Part shown: positions 1 through 12,400 of the stretch, one piece after another
Numbering within the stretch: position 1 is the stretch's first letter
Layout of the letters: every line of letters starts with the position of its first letter
NCBI GenBank assembly: GCA_000149265.1
Contig: CH003021.1
Span: 62,001-126,000 of the forward strand
DNA: 64,000 bases
Source of the DNA: Ciona savignyi
Taxonomy: Eukaryota; Chordata; Ascidiacea; Phlebobranchia; Cionidae
Direction: 5' to 3'
The notes under the pieces: generated by a model
Told to the model about the DNA's origin: nothing
The model's input: the letters and a program-made list of their open reading frames with translations, nothing else
Databases searched by the model: none
Program-made: the position numbers and the translations under genes

Positions 1-77
1 AACTTCAACTGTAAAAAAAAATTGATTAGAAATAGAAAAAATCATTATCACAAGATTTTGTATAACCACATGCATAC

Positions 78-488
78 CTGTGCAAGTGGTAATAACGTCT
101 GGGTTCGGTACAGCTTGGCATTTCACTGTGACCTTGTCTTCGAGTGAAACAATTTCCAAACTGTGTTTTGTTCCATTGACTATCATTTGGCAGGCGTTGC
201 TTTCGTAAATCCGTTCCTTGTTCTTGAACCACAGTACAGGCACGTCAGGATGGGACAGTTCGCATTCTAATTTTACCGAAACTCCCTTCTGCAGCAACAA
301 AATGTATTTAGTTGAGAAACAAATTACAAAGGTTTATCTTACTTTAACTTTTTGTTTCTTTAATGTGCTGACGAATTCAAGTCCAGCGATCGGTTTTAGT
401 TCAACTGATTCCTGTTCTAGTTCTGGTTCAACTTCAATGTGTTTGATCTTCTTCTGGATGACTTTGGATTCTTCCTGTGTCTCAGCAG
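78..488 (-). CDS. TTN: Titin Ig at the left edge (exons 343-488, 78-288)
   Basis: Acidic linker [20 protein letters not shown] ... [17 protein letters not shown] joins (phase 0) [40 protein letters not shown] and [19 protein letters not shown], ending in phase 1 at GTATGC. The gene continues past base 1. Confidence 0.9.
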
Positions 489-3400
489 CTGTAAAACGGT
501 AATATTCGGTTAAATTTTAGTCAGTAATAAGAATACTACAACAATGTTTCTTACGTGTTACTTCTAAAGTAGCAGTTGTTTTCAAATCACCGATTGCGCA
601 GGTATAAGTCATTTTGTCATCCATTGTACAATCTGACACGATAAGTCGGCGCAAATTTTTCATTGCAAGTGTCTTGTACTTTTTGTCCTGACCCGATATC
701 ACATTATTTCCGGCATACCACACTGCTTTACCATCATCTCGATTAATCAAGCATTCAAATGTCGCCTTTTTGCCCTCTACGACAGTTTGGTCCTTGAGAG
801 ATTTTAAAATTTCATCACCTGTAAAAAAATGCCAATTAGTTTGTGAACTTTTACATCGATGGGAGCATGCATGCAGTGAAGTGATCATGTGATCCAAATT
901 TCCTGGAATATGATACCAACCATGTATATAAGAAAACGCGATGAAATAGGACTGATTCTGCGATTTAACCTTAAACGTGTGTGTTACGTTTCATACAATA
1001 AATGGAGCTGCAAATCTAAGACTGCGCGTGCTAAACATGCGATGTAGTGGCGTGGTGCTTTGATTTCATACTTATAGAGGGAACGCAGATCTCAGCAACT
1101 GTTTCGGTCAACTCATCATTGTCGCGGATTCGACACGAAAATTTGGACCCGTGGTCAACATCCTTCATTACATCATTGATTGTCAACCGACGGGCAAATC
1201 CGGATATCGAGGTCTTGTACCTCGGCCCAGGTTTAAGTTGAACACCATTTCGAAACCATTGCACCCTGGCTCGTTCTCTCGATACATGACAAATCAAAGT
1301 GAGGCTTTCGCCTTCTTTAACTGTCACAATTTCATCCAACGGTTTGATGAACGAAATAGCTGTAACATGACGTGAAGTATGGATATGATTTCTATTATTT
1401 GATTTGCCGTTTTGGGGCTACGACAGTTGTTTTGCATATCCAGAAACAAGGGAAATTGTAATTTAAACGGGAGTTGATTGGACTGAAACCCTAACATTTA
1501 TTTACGTATTTTTGTATTTTAGTATGGCGAATAAAGATAAAATTTACTTGTATCGATTGCAACACTGCTAGAGCATCTACGAGAAAGGTCTCGCTTGAGG
1601 GCGCAAGAATATGTTGCATTATCCAATTCGGTTGGTTCAATGATAGTAAGCTGATGCATGGAATTCTTTTTTGTTAACGCAAACTTAGAACCAGGGTAAA
1701 TTCGCTTATCCCCTTTCATCCAAACCACTTCATCGTTTGCGTTAAATACTTCGCATTCCAAGGTTACTGTCTCGCCCTCTTTTACAATGCGATTTTCGAT
1801 CGATTTTGCGAACACTGTTTATCGCGAATAATTTAACAATTTTTGAAATGATAAAAAATGACGTTTGAAAAATGAAGGGAAGAAAAAGAAATAGTGTTAT
1901 TTCATATTCGTTACATTGAACACATAATGACAGATTTGATTTGATTTTACCTTCTGGTGAAAATTCCAACTTCGCAGTAGTTGTGTCCTCCCCATGTCCT
2001 GTGAGTGTTGCCTTGGCCGATATAGTACATTCATCTTCCGGTTTTATATCAGTTACTTTAAGTTTATGAACTGCCTCCCCAGTGATAGCAGACGGCTCGG
2101 TGGTAATTTCGTATTTGCGGGATTGGCGCAATTTCGAATCATTTTTGTACCAAGTCACGACCGCACCAGCAAGGTTAACAGCACATAAAAACTCGGCGGA
2201 ACAGTTTTCTCGTACACGCTGGTTTTCAAGTTGTTTGGTAAAGTAAACTGCGGAAATAATTAAAAAGGTTAGAACTTATCATGAGATGTAAAATAATAAA
2301 TGGTATGGTCAAAATGAATGACTGATGACTTTCTGAATTGATGAGTTTAACTCACTATTTATAATATTAGCCGTCTTGTCTTTTGTGCTGTCTTGTTGTA
2401 AATCGCCGATTTGTCTTGCCAGCAAATCAGATTTGTCAACAGTCAATATTTCTGAACTTTGTTTACTTTGAAGTTTCTTTGACGACATAACTGCCTCCAC
2501 CTTTATGCTCGGTTCAGTGTCAATACGCTTTTCTGTATATTCTGCCTGATCCCTTGTTGCAACATTCGTCGCTTTTGTTTTCTCCATTGTTTTCGTTTTG
2601 AACTGCTCCTTAAATTTGTTTTTTTCTGCTGTCTCCTCTTGTTTCTTGGATATCTGGCTATCTGGCTGGTCTCTTTTACTCTGCTCTTTCTGCACTTCTC
2701 TCTCCTTAGAAACTTTCGTTGTTAACTCTTTCATTGTTCTCCATTTTTTTAGTGGCCGTTACTTCCCACCTTGTCGCTGACATCTACTTTTGCACTTTGC
2801 TTGCTCTCATATGATTTCTCTGACATTTCTATCTTAACTTCTGTTAAAGATTCCGTTTTATGAAACATGGATTTCTTCTTATCCGTAGTTTTCTTTTTAG
2901 TTTTAGAGTCTGCACAAACACAAGAATATGAAACTAATTAGATAACTATTCATTATTTAGTAGATTGGGTGATACACCTACCTTCGTCCATTGTTATTGT
3001 AAGATTTGCTTTAGATTTGTGTGGTCCAGCAACTAAGCGAATTTCACCAACATCTTCATCGGAAACATTTTTTACTATCAAAGTGTACATTGTTCCCTCG
3101 TGCATGATGGAATATTTAGAACTTTCATATATTCGATCGTTGCCTTTGTACCTGCACGGAGAAATGTTAATACAAATAAAGTTTAAAGTTAATTTAAAGA
3201 CAAACCAGTTTATTTCGATTCCAGGTACATTTATCTTGAGTTCGGTGATAAATCGTGCATCGCGTCCTTTTCTGACACCTACATCTTTTAGGTCCGACAA
3301 AACCTCAACTGGCTTATCAATTGACAAACTTCGTTCCATCAGTCTGTAAAGCTCACGGACTTCGGCAGCCTCCGCTTCAACGTCCTGCGACATTATATAG

Positions 3401-6400
3401 TGCTAATTAATAATCACACATACACTGAAAAGCGGATTTATACTAAACTGGCAGTTTTCCCCAGATTTTCTAAGATGGCTTACTGTGGAGATGGAGGATC
3501 TTAAATCTCACCTTTGGTTCTTTTGATCTAAGTTCCTCGTAACGGGACAGTAGTTGTCTGTAGTCGGTGATTCCGTAATGTCTTGCATATTTTTCATATT
3601 CTTTCGGGTCTACCTCTTTCAGTAGATCCAAAATGTCGTCCACATCAAGTTTTTTCTCTTCCTTTTGTGGCGGCCTGCACAGGTTGACAACACATATTAC
3701 ACACCGTATCAAATACAATACATTATGTTATATAAAGAATACGGGCTTACTTCTTTAGCTCTGCCTTGTCAAGTTTTTCCGAAACAAGATGTTCGGTTAC
3801 ACTCAAATCAAACTGAACTGAAACTTCTCCAGATGCGTTCCTCGCAATACATCTGTAAATTTGCAAAATGAATATGTCCTTAACGTACCAACACAAAAAC
3901 CTATTGGACAAACTATATACCTGTACATTCCAGTGTCCGGTTTGTCAAGCGTTGACATTGTGAGTGTGTGTTTATTGTTTTTTCGGTCGTGTTCGATCTT
4001 AACTCGACCATAGCTCTTTATCTGCCTCCATTTACCCTTGTTCCACTGAACGGTAGGTTCTGGATTGCCTTCTACGATCGCAGTGAACGTCACAGTCTCG
4101 CCTAATAAATCCAAGGTTAATAAGTATATTTCATTGATCAAATACTTCATTGATAGTCTTCCTGGATGCAATTTTACCTGTCGCGGCGGCCTGGCTTTGT
4201 GGTTCTTCAACGAATTTAATATCCGCGTTAGCTTGAGCAACATCTTTCTTTTCCATGCTTCTCAATGTATCAACCAACGTTGCTTCTGATTAAATATATT
4301 ATGCTGATTACATATATATTATGCCACGGCAAATAATGTGACAATATTGTAAAAAAAATCTGCACCTTCCACAGTGAGATTAGCCGTTGAAGAAACCTGT
4401 CCTGATTCGTTCTCGGCTACGCACTCGTATTTGCCGGCGTCAGACTGAGCAAGGTCCTTGACCACCAGTAAATACTGGCCTCCCGATTCACTGGTTATAG
4501 CTATTCGATCGTCGTCTTTTACTGGTGCTCCCTGATGGAATATGGCGTTAGGGTGAAAGCTGTTGGCTTTATACAGCCCGAGGTGCCAGCATCTGTCGGC
4601 ATCAATTGACTTGGTGGTGACGTAAGATATGGCATGGCGATAATTACGCTAAAAAAAGGTGGCGTTACAGACTATCCTGTCTAATCCCGCATTGAACTAC
4701 GACTTCCAAAGGTGTTGACACGACATTGATCACGATTTTGTTGGATACATTGCACACTATAATAGACACATCAAGGTGGAATATTTATCTACACACGTAT
4801 CTGTTTGTATGTCCGAACTCGTCAGTCTTGGGTTAAATCTGGCTAATTAATTTGTTATTTAATGATTATTAAAAAATACAGATAAACTTAGACATGGAGC
4901 AGTAGTGCTCTAGACAGAAAATAGGAAAATACTGATGATCTGGAGTGGATATGCCTACTTACATCGTGTTTCCAATATATGTCTGGTTGAGGGGTACCGG
5001 AAACGACAGCGCAGAATGCATACGTTTCGCCAAGGTTACACACCCCGTCGACTGGTCTCTCAAGAAAAACTGGCGCTACTCCTATTTGAACAAGAAAATG
5101 AAAATACAGATAAGACTTAAAAGTAGAAGTGAAGCTATCCGAAGAATATTCTTTTTTATTTTGTAGAAAGGTAGAAATTGTAAAGATATAAGAATAAAGA
5201 AAAAAGATACTATTGAAAGAATAAGGTCTGGAGAATAACAAACAAAATTCCTAACCCTCTGCATCATATAACTGAAACATTGAATTTTAGAGTATATTTT
5301 AATCTATTTAAACTAGAAATCCGTGCTTCGATTCGTGAAGGTCACACAATAATATCACAATGTTATGATTACAGTGAACAAAGCGTGAACGAAAAATAAA
5401 AAGCTGAAACATGCTTTAAAATAAAACGGCGGATTGGTAAATAAACAAAATAAAAAAACATGAAGTTGTAAACCGAGCATGCTTTCTTTTCCAACAGTAT
5501 ATTCAAGAAAAAAATTGTTGTTTGATTCAATAAAAGTATGCGGTTTGTGCAGTAACGCAACAAAATAATATGTACACTGTGCAAATGTTATTCCGGCAAA
5601 CAGATAATACTGAGAATATTTCGCGCCGGCTTATTAATCCGGAGTGACGCGTAGCGACGTTGAAAGAAACCATGCAACAGCATCCATGCTCAATGAAAGC
5701 TCTACCGACCTTCGACGATCACAGTGGTCGAGGAAGCCACGGACCCAGATTGGTTGACTAAAGTGATCGAGTACTCGCCAGCGTCGCTAGAATAGTCGAA
5801 AATGTATGTTTAAATTGTCAAAATGTAATCACGGCTTCGTTTATTAAAAAAATAATATACCTGAAAGAAGCGTTTGGTATTTCCAAGCAAGGGGTGCTTT
5901 CGCTGGTGTTCACCTTATACCTGGTCGTGGTCTCTATGTTTTTACCGTTTTTCTTCCAAGTCGTATCAATAGGCGAAGATCCAGATACCACGCATGATAA
6001 TTTAACCTGAACATAAAGATATATCTTAAATTTTAACAAAAGAAAATATGAGAGTTTTCCTTACGGTTTCTCCTGGACAGACTTTGCAAACTTTCAGTTC
6101 TTCGTCAAATTTCGGGGGCTGAAGTTTTTCGTCTGTGAATAAAATATCGTTAGAAAAATAAAAAAATAGTGTACATTCGCTGTATAATGGCAATTACATG
6201 CAACTTGGTGATTCGGCTCATAGCATTTCATTGTGGCGAGAAAAAAATCCAAAAATAGTGATCGCGTACAATTTCAGTGCGTGTTCGATGCAGAGCATAC
6301 GAAAGCAAAAATAACATTTTCTTGCCGCAGTTATAAAGCAATTCTAAATTCTATAATAAGATCTGTGATATCATGCTGAATCTGTGCAGTGCTGGTGCCT

Positions 6401-9400
6401 CTCCTATCTGCAAGCATTCTGGTGAAATTAACTAACTAAATAGCTCAAACCTTCACCGGTCTCGTAGTCTCCAAATCTACTGTAATCATTTTCATTCTTT
6501 TTTCGTAATTTTCTTCGCTTTGCCTTTTCAGAACGTTTGGTCGGTGGTTCGGTGGTAGACTCTTCAATATTCGAATCATCAATGACTACATCCGCCACAG
6601 TGCGCATTCGCTCCGCATTTTCTAGGTGCTTGAATGCATCAGATATTTTTCGGTCTTCATCCGGGTCAATTCTTGACTCGTGTGTTTGAGATTCGCGGTC
6701 TATGAGGTGCTGCTCTATCACCGTGTCCTCGTGGTTAGATATGGTGTCATCATGTGGGAGATGTCCAGTAACCAACAACGTCGCTGCGCATTTCGTACTT
6801 CCGTGTTCGTTTGACGCTACACACGTGTAAATTCCACTGTGATGGGGCTCTGACTCGCTAATCACCAAACATCCGGCCCCAGCATCGCTTATAATCCCAA
6901 TATTTCCATCAGTCGCACTGTTCACGTTGTCCCCGACCGCATTCTTCTTCATGGGTATGGGTTTGCCGTTACGTAGCCATAGAGTCTCCGCAACTGGTTC
7001 TGCTTGGAGAATATAAACGAAATGAGCGGTTTCACCAACACAAACCTCGCAGTCTGATATCGTTTTCACAAATCGCGGAGGAAAGTAGGTCTTTGGTGCC
7101 TCTTGCAGACTCGGCTCATGTTTTTTCTCTTGGAGTTGTTCTCTTTTATCTATCTCTTCGCGGATGAGTGCTCGAACTTGATCTGTCCAGTCAGTAGCAA
7201 AGGATTCGTCCAGAACGTCACTGTGTAGAGTTTCTCTTTTGTCCTCTTGTCTTGTCCCATTGATTCGAACTTTTTTCGACCTTCTTGGCGATTTTAAAGA
7301 TTTCAAACTTTGTGACGGCTCAGACCCTGTTGTGGTGTTGGAACTAAAAGCAGGGATAGATGATGAAGTTAAGTTGGAAATAAATTCCATCGTCTCTGAA
7401 GATTCACATTCGTAAAGCGCCATCGTAGTTGCATTACTCTCGTCGGTAGCACTCCACTGCATTTCTGATATTGTGGTTTCATATGATGTGGCGTCCAGAT
7501 CGTTATCTACATACACCGTATGAATAGCTTCACTTATACGCGATCTTTCCATGCTTTCCGCGACTGCAACGTTAGAGCTGGATAAATCGAACAGTGCATC
7601 ATGTGACCTTCTCGCATCACCCCGAAGCGATTTCTTAACAGAAAGTCTCGCTGTACTGGTAGATTTCCCACTTGAATTTGTAGCAGTGCAGGTAATCACA
7701 CCGTCGTCTGCGTATTTTGCATTCGGGAGCAGCAGCATATGTTTGTTACCCTCCATTAGATACCTGTACCGTTCGTCTTGCTTAATGAGGGCTCCACAAT
7801 GTTCCCACGTAATAAGTGGTGTTGGATGGCCAGTAACGATTGCGGCAAACTGTGCATGGTAACCAATTTCGACAGAAACATCGCGTAGCGGCTGCTTGAA
7901 CGATGGCTTGATTTGCTTTCTTTTGACGGAGCCATCGTTTGGTCGTTTCATCACCATTGCTGGCTGATGCATTAAAACATTTGATTGCTGGGTGAGAAAA
8001 GATTCGGATTCTGCGTCAATAATCGAAGGAAACAATGTTCTTCTCGGTCGATGCTCTGCCTGTAAATCTAAATGTAAAGTTTGTAAGCTGCTATATCAAA
8101 CAGTGAAATTTCTTACTGTATAGTTTCGAACAAAACAAAAACGATATCAATTGGTGGACACAGTTTAATACACATGCTATAAAATTTCATCACATTTAAA
8201 ATTTATATTCAACTTAAATTGAGGTAAAACAAAGTAAAACAGTTTACACAATAAAATGCACAGCAATCTTTAAATAGTAAAAAAAACAATTACAAAGCAC
8301 CATTAATCTTTTTTAAACAGTACAGCAAGCCGTATTATTTTAGTAGCGACTCCAGCTACGTTCCAAGCTTTACATATATAAAGGCCTTCATCAAGTTTAA
8401 CTACATTGTTGATTTTTAAAATATAATGAACATCAAGTTGTGGAGACTTTCCGACATCAACATGAGAGAAATCAATGACCTCGTTCGACTCCATAACACC
8501 AGGTATATCTATATCCAATTCTACAGTTGGCTCGTTGCTGATTTGTTGCGACACTCGGTCGTATATATCCATTAGACGACCATCTTTGTACCATGCGACT
8601 TTGGCTTCGGGGTGTGAAATCAATGAGCAACGCAAAAGTGCAGTGCCGCCCCGAATAACTGACATTTGGACCGACTGTTTACCGAGAAACTTTGGTGGAA
8701 TAACGTAGTAGAATTTAGGAGGAGTGTGGTATCCAGTAGCCGTAGACGCATCTTGTGAAACGACATCTGAATTTGCAGACTTTTGACCCAAAGCCTCCAC
8801 TGTCCCAAACTTTCCACTTTTTGAGACATCTATACGTTCGGTTTCAAAGTATTTGAGTGGAACTCCATCGTCTTGTACCTCCGGCGGAGTAGTGTAACCA
8901 GCATCGGAATAGCAATCATTGATATCTAACGGGGAAAGTCTTCCCCTCGGAGTGGCAGAGCCTTCTGAAACGCAAGACATAAAGTCTTCCTCAAAACTTG
9001 ACACGGTGTCAAATGCACTATCGTTGACTCGAGGTGATGTATTTCTTTGCGTAAACGGTTCACCAATCGAACTTTCATCACCAGAACAATTACAGGCTTC
9101 AATTTTTCTTGTAGTGTCAGTGGAAAATAATCGAGGCATTTTTCTGTCACATTCTTTATGATGTGAATCTTGTAATATTTGAGTCGTTGAGGCTAGATAA
9201 GGCGCACATCGTGTAGTGCTCTTCATTAACTCCCTAAGATCAAAAGTAGAGTCATCCCTTTGCAAGCTGTAATCGTAGCCCCGTATGTCATCCTCAATGG
9301 CACTTCTATTCATGGAAGCCTCTTCTGCACTGTCAATGTTTTGTTCAACAATATGAGCTGATTCAATGGGGGTTAAAGACCCAAGAAGGAGATTTCGGTC

Positions 9401-12400
9401 ATTGCTTTGTGGACTTGAAAGGGCTTGATGGAAGTCAGTACTCAGTGCGCTTATGGGACGAGGTAACTCATCGTTTTGACGGAATTGGTGGTTAGTGGAT
9501 ACGCCTTCAATGGTATCGGTTGAGTCATTTTCATCTTCTGAGTACTGGCTAGTACTTTCGGATAATGAATCGTCATCGTGCGCAGTTAGAGGAATGTCAG
9601 AATTTGCAGTTTCAAAGTTTACTGTTGCCTTATCTAGAAACGAAGAGACTTTCTCTTCGATCACACTTTGCTGATTTACCAATTCAAAGTCCTCCCCCGT
9701 TTTAACAGCTGGCGCATAGGTGTCCGAAGAAGAAATAATACAACTTTCAACCGAACTATGAGCAATATTTGACTCATCGAGAGTCATATCAGCAGAGTTC
9801 GTTGATAACGGTCTGTTGATACTAGATGACCTAGAAAGAGTTGGCGTGGACAATATCTCGTGTGAATCCGTGTCTTGTTCAATTGTCTCCTCATTTGATT
9901 CCACAAACTTTTTGCACGGAGTATCAGGTTTTGAATTAGAAAGAAAAAGAAGTTTCTCATTGGCTTCAAATGAAAGGAGTGAGTCAAACGAGCCACGTTT
10001 TACGAGGGCCGGTGTTGATTGAAGGCTTTCGGCAATTGAAGAAGAAGATCGCGAAACAAGTTCCTCGTCCTCTTCCCAAATGGGAGATAAATCCTGGCGC
10101 GCATAGATGTCCAATTCTTCTTCGTGTTCAATATCGATATTGTTTTCAGATACAAATTCTTGTGTGCAGAGATAAGAATTCTCGTATTCTGGTGTCACGC
10201 TGGATCTGCTTTCACTCTCTGTTGAATTGGGCCTGTTTTGTTCTGTAGCTGGTGTCTCAGTATCGCTGTGCTCGAGTGACATGGTGTAATTTTGCTCAGT
10301 TTCTTTGTTCACATTATCTGTGATAACATTGTCGTTCTGATCAGAAAACATGGATTTTTCACCAACGCCTTCGTCAACGTCAGGATCGACGTCAATATTT
10401 TCAACAGCTTCGGGAATTTCTGTATCGGCTTTAAGTTCATGGTAGTTCAAAATTTCAAATACTTTTTCTTTTGGCATTTCCACGTACACCTCAGCAGTTG
10501 AGCACACAATACCGTGAATAGTTTCCACTTGACAAGTATATACACCTTCGTCTTCGTTCCACCTGTATAGAAAATTGAGTAAAGTAACTGTTTTTATACA
10601 AGTATGATGCACACAAAACACAGTACCTGGAATCGTTGATTCGTAACCGTTGCCAGCCATTTTCTTCTGACTTTATCGCACAACCGTCCAGATTGCGCAG
10701 CGGCTTTGAATTTTTAAACCATTCAATTATTGGAGTGCTATGGTTTGGATTTATTTTACAGTCCAAATTAATAGCATCTCCTTCTTTCACTGTTAAACAC
10801 TGAAGATCGTACGTGAAGTACGGTTCGTTGTCTTCACTGAGCGTTGACTCCGAAAATTTATTGACCCCATCTTGACTAAGTATATCTTCCTCTATTACAG
10901 TGTTATTAGGAGAATAATTGTCAGTATATTGGTTTATATCGTCGTTATCGTAGTTGTTGTTGTCGTCGTGAAGTTGGTTCTGCATAACTAATAACTCGGG
11001 AGATTTCGCATCCTCAGCGTCAGAAAATTGCCCGTCCACTGCTGGTAGATCAAACCTTGTAGTTCCATTGTTGTTATAACAGTCATAATGGTGCTGAGCA
11101 GTTTTGAAGACCGTGCGTTGTCTTCTTGAATTATTAATCTCGTAATCACTTGACACCTCCCAATTTAAATACTCGTCTGGAATTTGACACAATGGATCTG
11201 CTTCTGCAAAAAAAACAATGAATTACATACTGTTAAATACGTAGATAACATCAATCACATTACAATTTGATATCAATCACAATGAGAATAACAGTTTTTA
11301 TTTTATATTGCTAAGTTTTACGCACATTCAATATTTATGAAGACACTTAGCGACCACTCGTACATTAGACATGCGGCGATTGAAATGTTTATAAAGTGAT
11401 GTAAATGCATTCGGCAGTTGTTAATGTAACTTTAGAGGCCTTGAGAGTTAATAAAAGAACATCACTTACCGATAAAAGCAAATCAAATATATAGCGGCAT
11501 GCTTGGTATGGAACTCATGCAACTTCTTAAAGACTGACTGACATGCGGGTTAATATCTCATCTTGGAGCTGTTTGCTTGAATATGTGCAAGCGAATGGGT
11601 AACAAATGTTTTTTAACTAACTTTTTTAGATATAAAAAGGTTTAAAGTCATGCAAAAAACAAAGGCTTACCAAAAACATGCATATGTATTACAACTAACC
11701 TGTTTTGTTTACGATAACTTGGGTGTGGCATGATGCATCTCCGTATAAATTGAAAGCAGATAAGGTGTATGTACCGCTGTGTCTTGGTTCGGCCTTGATT
11801 AGATTAAGTTCGTATCTGTGAACTTGTGAGGTATCAGTTTCTTCTTCCTTAAAGTTATATTCAGAATCAACTGAAATGTTAGTGGCATTTTTCATCCAAA
11901 CCACACGTGCTTTTGGCAGAGCGTCAACTTCGCATGCTAAAATCAATGGAGCTCCTTGGTTAAGTATTAAGTTTTCTAGTGGCAACGTTTTTAGGAAAGT
12001 AGGCGCGCGCCTCTTTGATACTAATCGAGATTGGCTGTCAATGTCACGTAAAGGGTTTGTTCGAGTTGATAGAGTCGTACCCATCTCACTCACGCCACTG
12101 TCATATGTTGAACTGCGAGCACACTCTGGGTACACTTGTATCCCTGTTGAAGTCGTCTCAATTTCTCGGGTTTCTGCTTTACAGTCCTGTCCCAAGCAAG
12201 CAGGTCGTGAACTGGCCGACGGTAAGTGGTCAGAATCGTCGGAAAGAAGGCAATCGCTATGTTCGGCATCGGAAAGAATAGAGCTTAGTCTTTCTTTTTG
12301 TGTTTCGTTTGTTCCAGAGATTGATGAGACAGACGAGAGTGACGATAATGATCGTTCAAAATCAGATGATCTTGACACAGATCTTCGAGACGGACTGTGT

